Positions 34,045 to 42,185 of a stretch of DNA of 52,645 nt are shown here, one piece after another; within the stretch, counting starts at the first letter, position 1; the number at the start of each line of letters is the position of its first letter. The position numbers were made by a program, and so were the translations under genes. The stretch is from Acidobacteriota bacterium (GTDB lineage Bacteria > Acidobacteriota > Terriglobia > Bryobacterales > Bryobacteraceae): contig JAFKEE010000063.1 in the NCBI GenBank assembly GCA_017307505.1, forward strand, positions 1 through 52,645, read 5' to 3'. The notes beneath the pieces are model-generated. The model saw only the letters and a list, made by a program, of their open reading frames with translations. It was not told where the DNA came from and made no database searches.

Positions 34045-34352
34045 AGCCCTGGTTGTTTGTGGCCGGCGTCGTCCTCTCCACCGTCTGCGCCGATCTGCTG
34101 CAGTCCCACGGCATGCGCCGGGGCGGCGCCAACTGGAAAGTCCCGCTCTCCTTCGTCTTCCTCGCCACCTCATTCTTCTCCTTCACGCAACTGCTGGTCG
34201 TCGCCGATCTCAGCTTCAGCGTGCCCGCCACCGCGGGCAGCATCGTGCTCGAAACCATCCTTGCGAAGCTTGTGCTGAAGGAGAACGTGGACCTCCGCCG
34301 CTGGATCGGCGCGGGCCTGGTGGCCGCCGGGGTCTTCCTCCTTTCGCATTGA
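34041..34352 (+). CDS. EmrE/DMT-family small membrane protein, second of pair
   Basis: 103 residues from ATG 34041, overlapping its partner by ATGA. Four predicted helices with the DLSFSVPATAGSIVLETI segment in the third, a paralogue of the first protein's DLSFVLP region. Like the first it lacks an EmrE-type N-terminal Glu. The C-terminus (WIGAGLVAAGVFLL) overlaps the start of hpnI (TTGA). Adjacent SMR pairs such as ArnE/ArnF flip lipid-linked sugars; a comparable role for GlcNAc-hopanoid or its donor is inference. Confidence 0.85.
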   Translation: MKPWLFVAGVVLSTVCADLLQSHGMRRGGANWKVPLSFVFLATSFFSFTQLLVVADLSFSVPATAGSIVLETILAKLVLKENVDLRRWIGAGLVAAGVFLLSH

Positions 34353-35494
34353 AGTTGTACCAATTGATGCTGTCTCTCGCCATTCTGATTGCCGGTGCCG
34401 TGGCGGTGGCCTATCAGGTCACGGCGCTGCTGGCCTGTCTCATCCACTGGGCTGTCGCCCGCCTGCGCTACCGCAAGCCTCCGTCCAGCCCGAAGCCGCC
34501 CATCTCCATCCTCAAGCCGGTCCGCGGCCTGGATTCCGGCTTCGCCGCCGCCATCCGCAGCCATGTGGAACAGGACTACCCTGAGTACGAGATTCTCTTC
34601 GGCGTCCGCGATCTGGAAGACCCCGCCGTCCCGGCGATCCGCGCCCTGATCGAGTCATACCCCAAGCGGACCATCCGTCTCGTCCACTGCACAGCCGACG
34701 CGCCCAACGGCAAAGTCGCCATCCTGCAGGAACTCGAGAAACACGCCCGGCACTCGGTCCTGCTGGTGAACGACGCGGACATCACCGTGCCCAGGGACTA
34801 CCTGGCACGCGTGGTGGCCCCTCTGGAGGCGAAAGAGACCGGTGTCGTCACCTGCCTCTATCGAGCCACCGCCGCCTCCGTGGCCGGCCAATGGGAAGCC
34901 CTGGGCATTGCCACCGACTTCATCCCCTCCACCTTGGTCGCGCCGCTGGTGGGCGTCAAGGAGTTCGGACTCGGCTCCACCCTCTGCTTCCGGGCCGAAG
35001 ACCTCAAGGCTATCGGCGGCTTCGAAGTCCTCAAGGAATACATCGCCGACGACTACCAGCTCGCCAAACGGATCACTCAACTCGGGCGTCAGTCGTTCCT
35101 GTCGGAAGTCACGGTGAGTACGACGCTTTCCGACCCGGACTGGCTCTCCGTCTGGCGCCATCAGCTGCGCTGGGCCCGCACCATCCGCGTGTCGCGGGGC
35201 GGAGGCTACCTCGGACTGCCGGTGACACACGCCGGTCTGTGGGCGCTGTTGAGCATCCTCACCGGACACTATTCGATGGCCGTAGTCGTGCTGGTGGCAC
35301 GCATCAGCATGGGCCTCACCGGCGGTTTCCTCGTGCTGCGCCACTGGCCTGCGGTGTTCGCCGCGCCGCTCATTCCGCTGTGGGATCTGTGGGCCTTCCT
35401 GGTCTGGTTGGCCGCACTGACCGGCCGCACCATCCACTGGCGGAATCGGGTCACGGAGCTCCTGCCCGACGGCCGCATGAAGCAGCCGGACTGA
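34349..35494 (+). CDS. hpnI: Hopanoid-associated glycosyltransferase HpnI (GT2/GT21-like)
   Basis: 381 residues from TTG 34349 overlapping the previous stop. Membrane helix at 3-27, then a ceramide-glucosyltransferase-like GT domain: ISILKPVRGLDSGF, EQDYPEYEILFGVRD, PNGKVAILQEL, the DxD-type NDADITVPRDYL, EYIADDYQL and the RHQLRWARTIR motif ((Q/R)xxRW). Three C-terminal helices follow. HpnI adds N-acetylglucosamine to bacteriohopanetetrol; HpnK and HpnJ then act. The gene ends three bases from the convergent lpxA stop. Confidence 0.92.
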   Translation: MKLYQLMLSLAILIAGAVAVAYQVTALLACLIHWAVARLRYRKPPSSPKPPISILKPVRGLDSGFAAAIRSHVEQDYPEYEILFGVRDLEDPAVPAIRALIESYPKRTIRLVHCTADAPNGKVAILQELEKHARHSVLLVNDADITVPRDYLARVVAPLEAKETGVVTCLYRATAASVAGQWEALGIATDFIPSTLVAPLVGVKEFGLGSTLCFRAEDLKAIGGFEVLKEYIADDYQLAKRITQLGRQSFLSEVTVSTTLSDPDWLSVWRHQLRWARTIRVSRGGGYLGLPVTHAGLWALLSILTGHYSMAVVVLVARISMGLTGGFLVLRHWPAVFAAPLIPLWDLWAFLVWLAALTGRTIHWRNRVTELLPDGRMKQPD

Positions 35495-35497
35495 GCC

Positions 35498-36286
35498 CTA
35501 CTCGCGGCAGATGCCGCGCTTGCTGCTGCGCACGAACTCGGTGAGATGCAGTGTGTGCGGTGTGGGCACCTCGGCCTCGATCCGCGCCAGCGCCTCTTCC
35601 AGCTTGAGATTCGACCGGAACAGCAGCTTGTAGGCAGTCTTCAGGGCGGACACTTCGGCGAGCTTGAAACCCGCTCTCTTCAGCCCCACCAGATTCAGCC
35701 CCTTGGCCGCGATGTTGAAGTCGGAGTACATGAAGAACGGCGGCACATCGCTGTTCACCCTGACATTGCCCGCAATCATCGCCAGCCGCCCGATCTTTGA
35801 GAACTGATGCACCACCACGCCGCCGCTGATGAACGCCTGGTCTTCCACCTCGGCGTAGCCCGCCAGCAGCGAGCAACTCGCCACCACGATGTTCGACCCC
35901 ACGATGCAATTGTGGGCGATATGGCCCGAAGTCATCACGAAGTTGTCGTTGCCGACAATGGTCTTGCTCTCCGGCGCGGTACCGCGGGAAATGGTCCAAT
36001 GCTCGCGGATTTTGTTCCCGTTGCCGATGATCAGGTAACTGCGCTCACCGGTGAAGTTCTTGTCCAGCGGATCCGTGCCCAGGATCACCCCGGCCGAGAA
36101 TTCGTTGTTGTCGCCAATAGTGGTCCAGCGCTTGACCAGGACGTACGGCTCCAGCAGGCATCCGGCGCCGATCTGCACATCCTGCTCGACAACAACAAAC
36201 TCACCAATTCTTGTTTGCGGCCCAATGACGGCATCCGGATGCACTCGGGCCGTCGGCGCCACATAGGCCGAAGGATCAACGGGCAT
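35498..36286 (-). CDS. lpxA: UDP-N-acetylglucosamine O-acyltransferase (LpxA)
   Basis: 262 residues, the usual LpxA length. LpxA transfers a 3-hydroxyacyl chain from ACP to UDP-GlcNAc, first step of lipid A synthesis, in the cytoplasm. Left-handed beta-helix hexapeptides (IG.., V/I-G-x-N-x) run over residues 3-190, the catalytic His lies in TSGHIAHNC near residue 120, and the C-terminal helical domain begins with LNLVGLKRAGF. It stands alone, divergent from lpxD by 47 bp; fabZ and lpxB are not adjacent. Start ATG 36286. Confidence 0.95.
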   Translation of the reverse strand: MPVDPSAYVAPTARVHPDAVIGPQTRIGEFVVVEQDVQIGAGCLLEPYVLVKRWTTIGDNNEFSAGVILGTDPLDKNFTGERSYLIIGNGNKIREHWTISRGTAPESKTIVGNDNFVMTSGHIAHNCIVGSNIVVASCSLLAGYAEVEDQAFISGGVVVHQFSKIGRLAMIAGNVRVNSDVPPFFMYSDFNIAAKGLNLVGLKRAGFKLAEVSALKTAYKLLFRSNLKLEEALARIEAEVPTPHTLHLTEFVRSSKRGICRE

Positions 36287-36333
36287 AAACTAATAATGAT
36301 ACAGGTCCCTCCCGGGACAAGGAGAGAAACCGA

Positions 36334-37314
36334 TTGCTGGTGCGTGAGATTGCAGAGCAACTGAGCGCGACCTTCGAAGGCGATGGCGAGCGGATGATCG
36401 AGGACGTTGCTCCTCTCGATTCAGCCGGCAGCCACCAGATTTCGTTCGTCGGGAACCGCCGCGCGGCCCGCGACGCCCAGGCGTCGGCCGCCGGCTGCCT
36501 GATCGTGACCCTCGACTTCGCCAACACTGGCGGGCGCACCTTGATCCGCTGCAAGGATCCGCGCGCCGCGTTCTCCAAGGTCATCCCCCGGCTTCGCAAG
36601 CTGGAGGTTTCCGAACCCGGCATCCACCCCACGGCCGTCATCGGCAAGGACTGCCGCATCGGCGAGGGCTGCACCATCGGCCCTTACTGCGTGCTGGGCG
36701 ACCGCGTCGAACTAGGCTCCCACAGCCGCCTCGTCGCCCATGTCACCATCTACTCCGACGTCTCTATCGGCGCGCGCGCTCTCATCCATTCCGGCGCCGT
36801 GCTCGGCGCCGACGGCTTCGGCTTCGTCTTCGAGAATGGCCGCTACTCGAAGTTCCCCCAGATCGGCCGCGTGGTCATCGGCGACGACGTTGAAATTGGC
36901 GTGGGCAGCGCGGTCGACCGTGCCGCCCTCGGCGTGACCAGCATCGGCGACGGAACCAAGCTCGACAACATGGTCCACATCGGCCACAACTGCCGAGTGG
37001 GCAGGCATGTGGTCATCGTGGCGCAAACGGGCATGGCCGGCGGCACCATCATTGAGGACTATGCCGTGATCGGCGGCCAGGTCGGGCTCGGCGACAACGT
37101 CACCATCAAGTCGGGAGCCGTGCTGGGCTCCGGTGCGGGTGTCCTCTCATCAAAGATTGTCCGAGGCGGCGGCGAAGTCTATTGGGGCACGCCAGCGCGG
37201 CCATTGAAGGAGTATCTCGAAGCGCTGGCCAACGTGGCCCGCATCCCGCAGCTCAAGCGGGAAATCGCCGACCTGCAGGAGCGGCTCGAGGCCCTGGAGA
37301 AAAAGGAAGAGTGA
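36334..37314 (+). CDS. lpxD: UDP-3-O-(3-hydroxyacyl)glucosamine N-acyltransferase (LpxD)
   Basis: 326 residues from TTG 36334 with AAGGAG ten bases upstream. LpxD adds the second acyl chain in lipid A synthesis. The N-terminal uridine-binding domain (about 1-95; DVAPLDSAGSHQISFVGNR) precedes hexapeptide repeats from residue ~100; the catalytic His is in VHIGHNCRVG, and the C-terminal helix is charged (LKREIADLQERLEALEKKEE). It is divergent from lpxA and followed with a GTGA overlap by a P-loop protein gene. Confidence 0.95.
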   Translation: MLVREIAEQLSATFEGDGERMIEDVAPLDSAGSHQISFVGNRRAARDAQASAAGCLIVTLDFANTGGRTLIRCKDPRAAFSKVIPRLRKLEVSEPGIHPTAVIGKDCRIGEGCTIGPYCVLGDRVELGSHSRLVAHVTIYSDVSIGARALIHSGAVLGADGFGFVFENGRYSKFPQIGRVVIGDDVEIGVGSAVDRAALGVTSIGDGTKLDNMVHIGHNCRVGRHVVIVAQTGMAGGTIIEDYAVIGGQVGLGDNVTIKSGAVLGSGAGVLSSKIVRGGGEVYWGTPARPLKEYLEALANVARIPQLKREIADLQERLEALEKKEE

Positions 37315-37712
37315 GGATTATCGTCGGCGGCCTGGGGCGCAAGACAGGCAAGACCACGCTCGTCTGCCGCATCATCGCCCTGTCGCGGGAGCGGAACTGG
37401 ACCGCCGTCAAGATCTCCCACCATCCGCCGCCCGAAGGCGCCATCTATTCCCTGTTGCCCGACAATGCGGAGGGCGACACCAGGCGTTTCCAGGAAGCCG
37501 GCGCACAACAAACCTTCTGGCTGCGCGGCGATCTCATCAGCGCCTTGCCGGAGCTCAGGGCTCTGCTGTCCGGCTCCCCCAACTGGATCGTGGAATCCGG
37601 TCAGGCGATCCGCCACCTCGAGCACGACTTCGCCTTACTTGCGGTGGACCCCGCGCACATTGAGGACGAGAAGGTGCTCGGCCTACTCGACCGCGGGGAA
37701 GTGGACGCTTAG
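37311..37712 (+). CDS. MobB-like P-loop NTPase
   Basis: 133 residues from GTG 37311 overlapping the lpxD stop. The Walker A motif is GGLGRKTGKTTL at residues 5-16, followed by NWTAVKISHHPPPEG and DTRRFQEAGAQQTFWLRG, a pattern like MobB (DSxRHxxAGA). MobB binds GTP in molybdopterin guanine dinucleotide assembly, but no molybdenum cofactor gene is nearby and the protein is shorter than MobB; similar small NTPases act elsewhere. Function unknown. Its last 30 bases overlap the convergent kinase-like gene. Confidence 0.78.
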   Translation: MRIIVGGLGRKTGKTTLVCRIIALSRERNWTAVKISHHPPPEGAIYSLLPDNAEGDTRRFQEAGAQQTFWLRGDLISALPELRALLSGSPNWIVESGQAIRHLEHDFALLAVDPAHIEDEKVLGLLDRGEVDA

Positions 37713-38330
37713 CGTCAGCGTCTGCCCCTCCGCCGCCGCCCGCAGCCTGCCCGAGCAGTAAGTCACAAATCGCCGCACGCCGCTGCCCGGCGCAGGCGGG
37801 TCAATGGTGCGCAGGAGATCGTCTATCTCCGCGTGCACCTCTGCCTGAATGTCGAGCCGGACGAAGCCTTCCTCATTCTCGAGATCCAGGCGAATAGGAT
37901 CTTTCGCCTGGGCTACGCCTCGAAAGAACGAGAGCAGGTGCTGGCACAAACAGTGCCCCAAGTGCGGCGGCATCAGCGCACGCGCCAGCGGATCACTGAC
38001 GCAGATCTCGAGGTTCCGCTCTTCGTGCAGGGCCATCTCCGTGCCGATGCGCACCATGTGGTCCTTCAGGCAGACCGGGCCCAACTCAGCCCCGGGCAAT
38101 CGCATCGCCAGCGCCGCATCTTCAATCAGCCAGTGCGCGTGCTGCACCATGCGCCGCAGGCGCTCGCACTGCATTTGGATCTCCGGCGACTCCGCCGCGA
38201 GGACCATGTCCAGATAGTACGCAATCGACTCAATCCCACTGAGCGGCTGGCGCAGTTCGTGAGCCAGGTGACTGAGCATTCGCTCCTGGTCTTCCTGCAA
38301 GGTGTAGGACCTGTCGACGCCGGATGCCAT
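37683..38330 (-). CDS. HisKA-containing protein without recognisable ATPase
   Basis: 215 residues. Residues 12-85 form a HisKA dimerisation/phosphotransfer domain with H-box HLAHELRQPLSGIE (His24). The remaining part occupies the place of the HATPase but lacks the N-box Asn (the site reads LGHCLCQHLLSF) and any DxGxG or GxGLGL loop; it ends RRFVTYCSGRLRAAAEGQTLTLSVHFP. It may be a phosphotransfer protein like ChpT/Spo0B, which have a degenerate ATPase and a HisKA-like four-helix bundle. No kinase is adjacent. It overlaps the convergent MobB-like gene by 30 bp. Confidence 0.8.
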   Translation of the reverse strand: MASGVDRSYTLQEDQERMLSHLAHELRQPLSGIESIAYYLDMVLAAESPEIQMQCERLRRMVQHAHWLIEDAALAMRLPGAELGPVCLKDHMVRIGTEMALHEERNLEICVSDPLARALMPPHLGHCLCQHLLSFFRGVAQAKDPIRLDLENEEGFVRLDIQAEVHAEIDDLLRTIDPPAPGSGVRRFVTYCSGRLRAAAEGQTLTLSVHFPAVE

Positions 38331-38357
38331 AATTCGGAACTCCCAAAGAATAGCACC

Positions 38358-39266
38358 TCATCGCCGGCCAGGGTGTCTCTCTTCGTGATCTTCTTTGCCT
38401 TCGAGATGCGTGATGATTTCCACGGGCCGGTCGAGGCTCATCGCCAGCTCAGACTCGAGGTGCGTGGCCGTCGCATGCGCCTTCCCAATCGGCATCTCGT
38501 CTGGAAATAAAAGGTGAACTTCGACGAGGACGCGGCCGCCGGTCTCGCGCAGCCGCAGCTCGTGATAGTCGATCCCCAACTCAGCGGCGAGCGCATCCAG
38601 CCGGGCGCGCAGCTTCTTCTCCGTCTCGGGATCCGCATAGTCCAGCAGGCCGCGCGCGCTGGTCCACATCAACATGCCGCCGGACCACAGGATGTTCGCC
38701 GCCATGACGATGGCGCAGATGGGATCGAACGGCTTCCAACCCGTCACCATCACCAGCACGAGGCCCACGATGACGCCCAGGCTGGTCCAGCAGTCGGTGA
38801 AGACATGCTTGCCATTGGCGACCAGGATCATGGAGTTGTTCTTGCGGCCGGTCCGGATCAGATACCAGCCCAATGCGCCGTTCATGAGTCCGGCCGACAA
38901 CGTGATCAGCGTTCCCATGCCCAGGGCCTCCAACTGCAGCCCCTGCATCCACTTGTAGATGGCCGTGACGATGATGGCCACGGCTGCCGCGGCGATCAGC
39001 GCACCCTCAAAGCCCGCGGAGAAGAAGTTGATGCGCTCATAGCCATAGTGGAACCGTTCGCTGGCCGGGCGGCGGCTCAACCAGAGGCTGAAGGACGCGA
39101 AAGCGACGGCGGCCAGGTGGATGATCGACTCCAGGGCATCGGAGAAGATGGCCGACGATCCGGTCAGCAGCCAGGCCGCGCTCTTGGCCGCCAGCATGAC
39201 CACGCCGGTCCACAGCGACAGCCGCATCGCAAATACGGGAGCATCGGAGCCCTTACTCTGCGTCAC
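38358..39266 (-). CDS. Cation diffusion facilitator (CDF) transporter
   Basis: 302 residues with six predicted membrane helices and a C-terminal cytoplasmic ferredoxin-like domain (ELRLRETGGRVLVEVHLLFPDEM). The metal site in helix 2 is SDALES (Asp43, with Ser47 where zinc exporters have Asp), and in helix 5 it is NGKHVFTD (HxxxD). Characteristic RFHYGYERI precedes helix 3. CDF proteins export divalent metals by proton exchange; the altered helix-2 site makes the metal uncertain. Start ATG 39266. It follows on the same strand as the potassium block. Confidence 0.92.
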   Translation of the reverse strand: MTQSKGSDAPVFAMRLSLWTGVVMLAAKSAAWLLTGSSAIFSDALESIIHLAAVAFASFSLWLSRRPASERFHYGYERINFFSAGFEGALIAAAAVAIIVTAIYKWMQGLQLEALGMGTLITLSAGLMNGALGWYLIRTGRKNNSMILVANGKHVFTDCWTSLGVIVGLVLVMVTGWKPFDPICAIVMAANILWSGGMLMWTSARGLLDYADPETEKKLRARLDALAAELGIDYHELRLRETGGRVLVEVHLLFPDEMPIGKAHATATHLESELAMSLDRPVEIITHLEGKEDHEERHPGRR

Positions 39267-39310
39267 TGCGTCATTGTACTAGATGGCTCTGCGGAGCAGG
39301 CTGCCGGCCG

Positions 39311-40441
39311 TCAGTTCGTCCGGCTCGCCCGTTCCGCCACTACCGTGACTTGCATATCGCTGGCGAGCCGCACCACCTTCATCACGAAGTCGCGCAGCGC
39401 CACAAGACCGACCAGTCGTTTGGATGGCTTGGACAGGAAGATCTGCGTGACGCCGTTGCGGCGGGCAAACTCGACCAGCGCCTGGGCTGGATCCTCACCC
39501 TCCAGCACCCGCGTTTCCACACGCAGCTTGCGTGCGAATTCCAGGTGCTCTTCCATGGCCAGACGCGTCGGAGCCGGCAACTGCGTCAGATCCGCCACGG
39601 GCAGGATGCAGACGGCAAAGCAATCCGCCTGGAGGTAATCGGCCACGCGGCGCCCGCGGCGGATCAACGCGGCCGTCGTCGGAGCCTCCGAGATATGGAT
39701 CAGGATCTTCTCCTTGTGCGTCTCCATGCTGCCGTTCGTTGCCTGACGCGCCGGATCATACGGCAACTCAATCTCACTCTGTCGAATATCCACTTCGTGC
39801 GCCGCCTGTCGCATAGCCAACTCCCGCAGGGCCGCCAGGGCCGGCTCCTTGAAAAAATTCTGTATCGCGCGCTGCGCCTTGTCCGGTGCATAGACCACCC
39901 CGCGCTGCAGCCTGTTCAATAGCGCGGTGGGCGGCAGGTCCACCAGCACCAGTTCCGCTGCCTGCTTCACCACCCAGTCGGGTATCGTCTCTCGCACCTG
40001 AATGCCCGTAATCTCCCGCATCTGATCGTTGAGACTCTCCAGATGCTGGATGTTCATGGTCGTATGGACTTCAATCCCTGCCTCCAGCAAGGCCATGACG
40101 TCCTCCCAGCGCTTCCCTCTCTCCGCGCCGGGCACATTGGTGTGAGGAAACTCGTCCACCAGGCAGATCTCCGGCCTGCGAGCCAGGATCGCCGGAGTAT
40201 CCATCTCGTCAAAGACCCGGCCCCGGTACTCGATGGTCCGCCGCGGCACAAGCTCCAGCCCTTCCAGTTTGGCGATGGTGTCCTGCCGTCCGTGCGGCTC
40301 GAAGTACCCTACCACCACATCGTGGCCGTCCTTCCGCAACTGCTGGCCTTCCTCCAGCATCTTGAAGGTCTTGCCGACGCCGGCTGCGTACCCGAGAATG
40401 ATCTTCAAACGCCCCGCCGGGCGGGGCGAAGGTTCCGTCAC
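39311..40441 (-). CDS. Stand-alone KdpD sensor module (KdpD-N plus USP), copy 2
   Basis: 376 residues from GTG 40441 overlapping the stop of copy 1. Residues 10-215 are the KdpD N-terminal domain with Walker A GYAAGVGKTFKM and Walker B region ICLVDEFPHTNVPGAERGKRWEDV; residues about 240-370 are a universal-stress-protein fold (KILIHISEAPTTAALIRRGRRVA). No membrane helices or kinase domains follow, in contrast to the ~900-residue KdpD. Expressed at the end of the kdp operon, it would sense K+, ATP or c-di-AMP and act in trans on the kinase encoded upstream (inference). Confidence 0.92.
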   Translation of the reverse strand: MTEPSPRPAGRLKIILGYAAGVGKTFKMLEEGQQLRKDGHDVVVGYFEPHGRQDTIAKLEGLELVPRRTIEYRGRVFDEMDTPAILARRPEICLVDEFPHTNVPGAERGKRWEDVMALLEAGIEVHTTMNIQHLESLNDQMREITGIQVRETIPDWVVKQAAELVLVDLPPTALLNRLQRGVVYAPDKAQRAIQNFFKEPALAALRELAMRQAAHEVDIRQSEIELPYDPARQATNGSMETHKEKILIHISEAPTTAALIRRGRRVADYLQADCFAVCILPVADLTQLPAPTRLAMEEHLEFARKLRVETRVLEGEDPAQALVEFARRNGVTQIFLSKPSKRLVGLVALRDFVMKVVRLASDMQVTVVAERASRTN

Positions 40442-41553
40442 ATCGCTCCTCCGGCATGGGGAAAGATCCTGACGTCGATCCCCTCGGACTCCAGAATCAG
40501 GCGCTCCACCGGGTTAGGCCGCCAGCTGTTCCACCAGCGTGTCCGCTGGCTGTGACCCACGAAGATCTGGGTCACGCCCTGCTCGCCGGCGAACTTCAGG
40601 ATGGCGCCCACGGGATCCTCACCATGCAGCACATGCACCTGGGCATGAGCCTCGCGCGACAGCGTCAGGTTCAGCTCCAGCGTCTTGCGGTCCTCTTTTT
40701 CCAGGTCGCTCTGCTCGACGTACACGGCGTATAGCTCCCCGTGAAACCGCTCTGCCTGGCGCCGCGCGCGGCGGATCATCAAAGCCGCGTTGGACCGCGG
40801 AGTCAGGCAGACCAGAATCCGCTCATTCGCTCCGTAGTGCTGCTCCACACCGTTCCGGTGGAGATACTCTTCCAACTGATGATCCACCACTTCCGCCGCG
40901 AGGAGAAGCGCAATCTCGCGCAGCTCCGAGAGCTGCCTTGAGAGCTCTTCGGGCGCAACCACAAAGCCTTTGCGGCTATTCACCCGATCCACGCAGTACT
41001 CCGGCGGAGCGTCCACGATCTCGATCTCATCGGCTGTCAGGAGGAACGCCAGAGGCACCGACTCCTTCACCACCCGGCCGCGGATGGCCTCCACCTGCTC
41101 CTGCCGCTCTGCCACATACTGCAGGTTGATCGAGGTGATGACGGAGATACCACTGCGCAGCAGTTCTTCGACATCCTGCCAGCGGTGGGGGTGCCTCGAG
41201 CCGGGCGGATTGTCATAGGCCAGGCCATCGATGAGACACACGGAGGGGTGCCGCTTGCGGATGGCCTGCACGTCCAGGGCGGGCGAGCCGAAGTCCGTCC
41301 TGGGAGGAATCACCTCGAAGCGATCGATCAACTCCTCCACGTCCGGCGACACGGCGTGCTGGGCGGCGGCCACGACTACATCCTGGCCCCGTTCCTTCCG
41401 CCGCCGGCCCTCGTCCAGCATGCGAAACGACTTGCCTACACCGGAGGCATATCCGAGAAAGATCTTGAGCTTCCCGCGCCGCAGATGGCGCTCTTCCAGC
41501 TCTGCCTGTCTTAAGAACTTCTCGGGACTTGGCCTGCGATCCACTTCTGTCAT
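40438..41553 (-). CDS. Stand-alone KdpD sensor module (KdpD-N plus USP), copy 1
   Basis: 371 residues from ATG 41553, preferred for GGAG six bases upstream; an ATG at 41565 is possible. KdpD-N domain: Walker A GYASGVGKSFRML, then VCLIDGLAYDNPPGSRHPHRWQDVEELL, which retains the HPHRWQDV signature of KdpD, though the Walker-B Glu is Gly here. The USP domain follows (ERILVCLTPRSNAALMIRRA, ELYAVYVEQ). Like its downstream paralogue it lacks the transmembrane and kinase portions. The two copies differ much in sequence, so the duplication is old and they may have different ligands. Confidence 0.92.
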   Translation of the reverse strand: MTEVDRRPSPEKFLRQAELEERHLRRGKLKIFLGYASGVGKSFRMLDEGRRRKERGQDVVVAAAQHAVSPDVEELIDRFEVIPPRTDFGSPALDVQAIRKRHPSVCLIDGLAYDNPPGSRHPHRWQDVEELLRSGISVITSINLQYVAERQEQVEAIRGRVVKESVPLAFLLTADEIEIVDAPPEYCVDRVNSRKGFVVAPEELSRQLSELREIALLLAAEVVDHQLEEYLHRNGVEQHYGANERILVCLTPRSNAALMIRRARRQAERFHGELYAVYVEQSDLEKEDRKTLELNLTLSREAHAQVHVLHGEDPVGAILKFAGEQGVTQIFVGHSQRTRWWNSWRPNPVERLILESEGIDVRIFPHAGGAM

Positions 41554-41572
41554 AAACCGCTCCATCCTTCAT

Positions 41573-41587
41573 CCCCCTGCCGGGGGG
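41573..41587 (-). other. Intercistronic GC hairpin between kdpC and KdpD-N copy 1
   Basis: Five C, five-base loop, five G: a short GC-rich stem between the kdpC stop and the sensor gene. No T-run follows, so not an intrinsic terminator; it could stabilise the upstream mRNA or lower expression of the sensors relative to the pump. Confidence 0.4.
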
Positions 41588-41591
41588 CGTT

Positions 41592-42176
41592 TCACCTGGC
41601 CGCTGGGAACTTCTGATCCATCGCCATGTTCAGAGCCAGCACATTGACGCGCGGCTCGCCCAGCAGGCCCAGGGCGCGGCCTTCCGTGGTCTGGTCAATG
41701 ACCGCCTTCACCTGTTCCACGTCCACGCCCCGGGCCGCGGCCACCCGGGCCGCCTGCGCCAGGGCCGCCGCCGGGCTGATGTGCGGATCCAGGCCACTGC
41801 CGCTCGCGGTCAGAATGTCCGCGGGGATCGGCTCGGTGTGACCGGGATTCTCCTTGCGGAACTGGTCCGCCGAGGCTTTCACGCGATCCACCAGCTTCTG
41901 GCTGGTAGGACCGAGATTGGAGCCGCTGGAGGCCGAGGCGTCATACCCATCGGAGCCCGCTGCCGATGGCCGCGGGTGAAAGTAACCGGGCTTGCTGAAG
42001 TTCTGGCCGATCAGGCTTGAACCGACCACCTTGCCGTGCAGGGAGACCAGGCTCCCGTTCGCCTGCTTCGGGAACAGGACCTGGCACAACGGAGTGACGA
42101 TCCCCGGGTAAGCCAGGCCCGTCAGCACTGTCAGCGCCAGGGTCAATCGCAATCCGGGAAGAAGTTGTTTCCACAT
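41592..42176 (-). CDS. kdpC: Potassium-transporting ATPase subunit C
   Basis: 194 residues. One N-terminal membrane helix (GLRLTLALTVLTGLAYPGIVTPL), then the periplasmic domain with GSSLIGQNFSKPGYFHPRPSA, the internal SGSNLGPTS and the C-terminal SGSGLDPHISPAAALAQAARVAAARG. KdpC stabilises the KdpFABC complex and raises substrate affinity. ATG 42176 has AAGGAG upstream, nine bases after the kdpB stop. Confidence 0.97.
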   Translation of the reverse strand: MWKQLLPGLRLTLALTVLTGLAYPGIVTPLCQVLFPKQANGSLVSLHGKVVGSSLIGQNFSKPGYFHPRPSAAGSDGYDASASSGSNLGPTSQKLVDRVKASADQFRKENPGHTEPIPADILTASGSGLDPHISPAAALAQAARVAAARGVDVEQVKAVIDQTTEGRALGLLGEPRVNVLALNMAMDQKFPAAR

Positions 42177-42185
42177 ATCAGCTCC

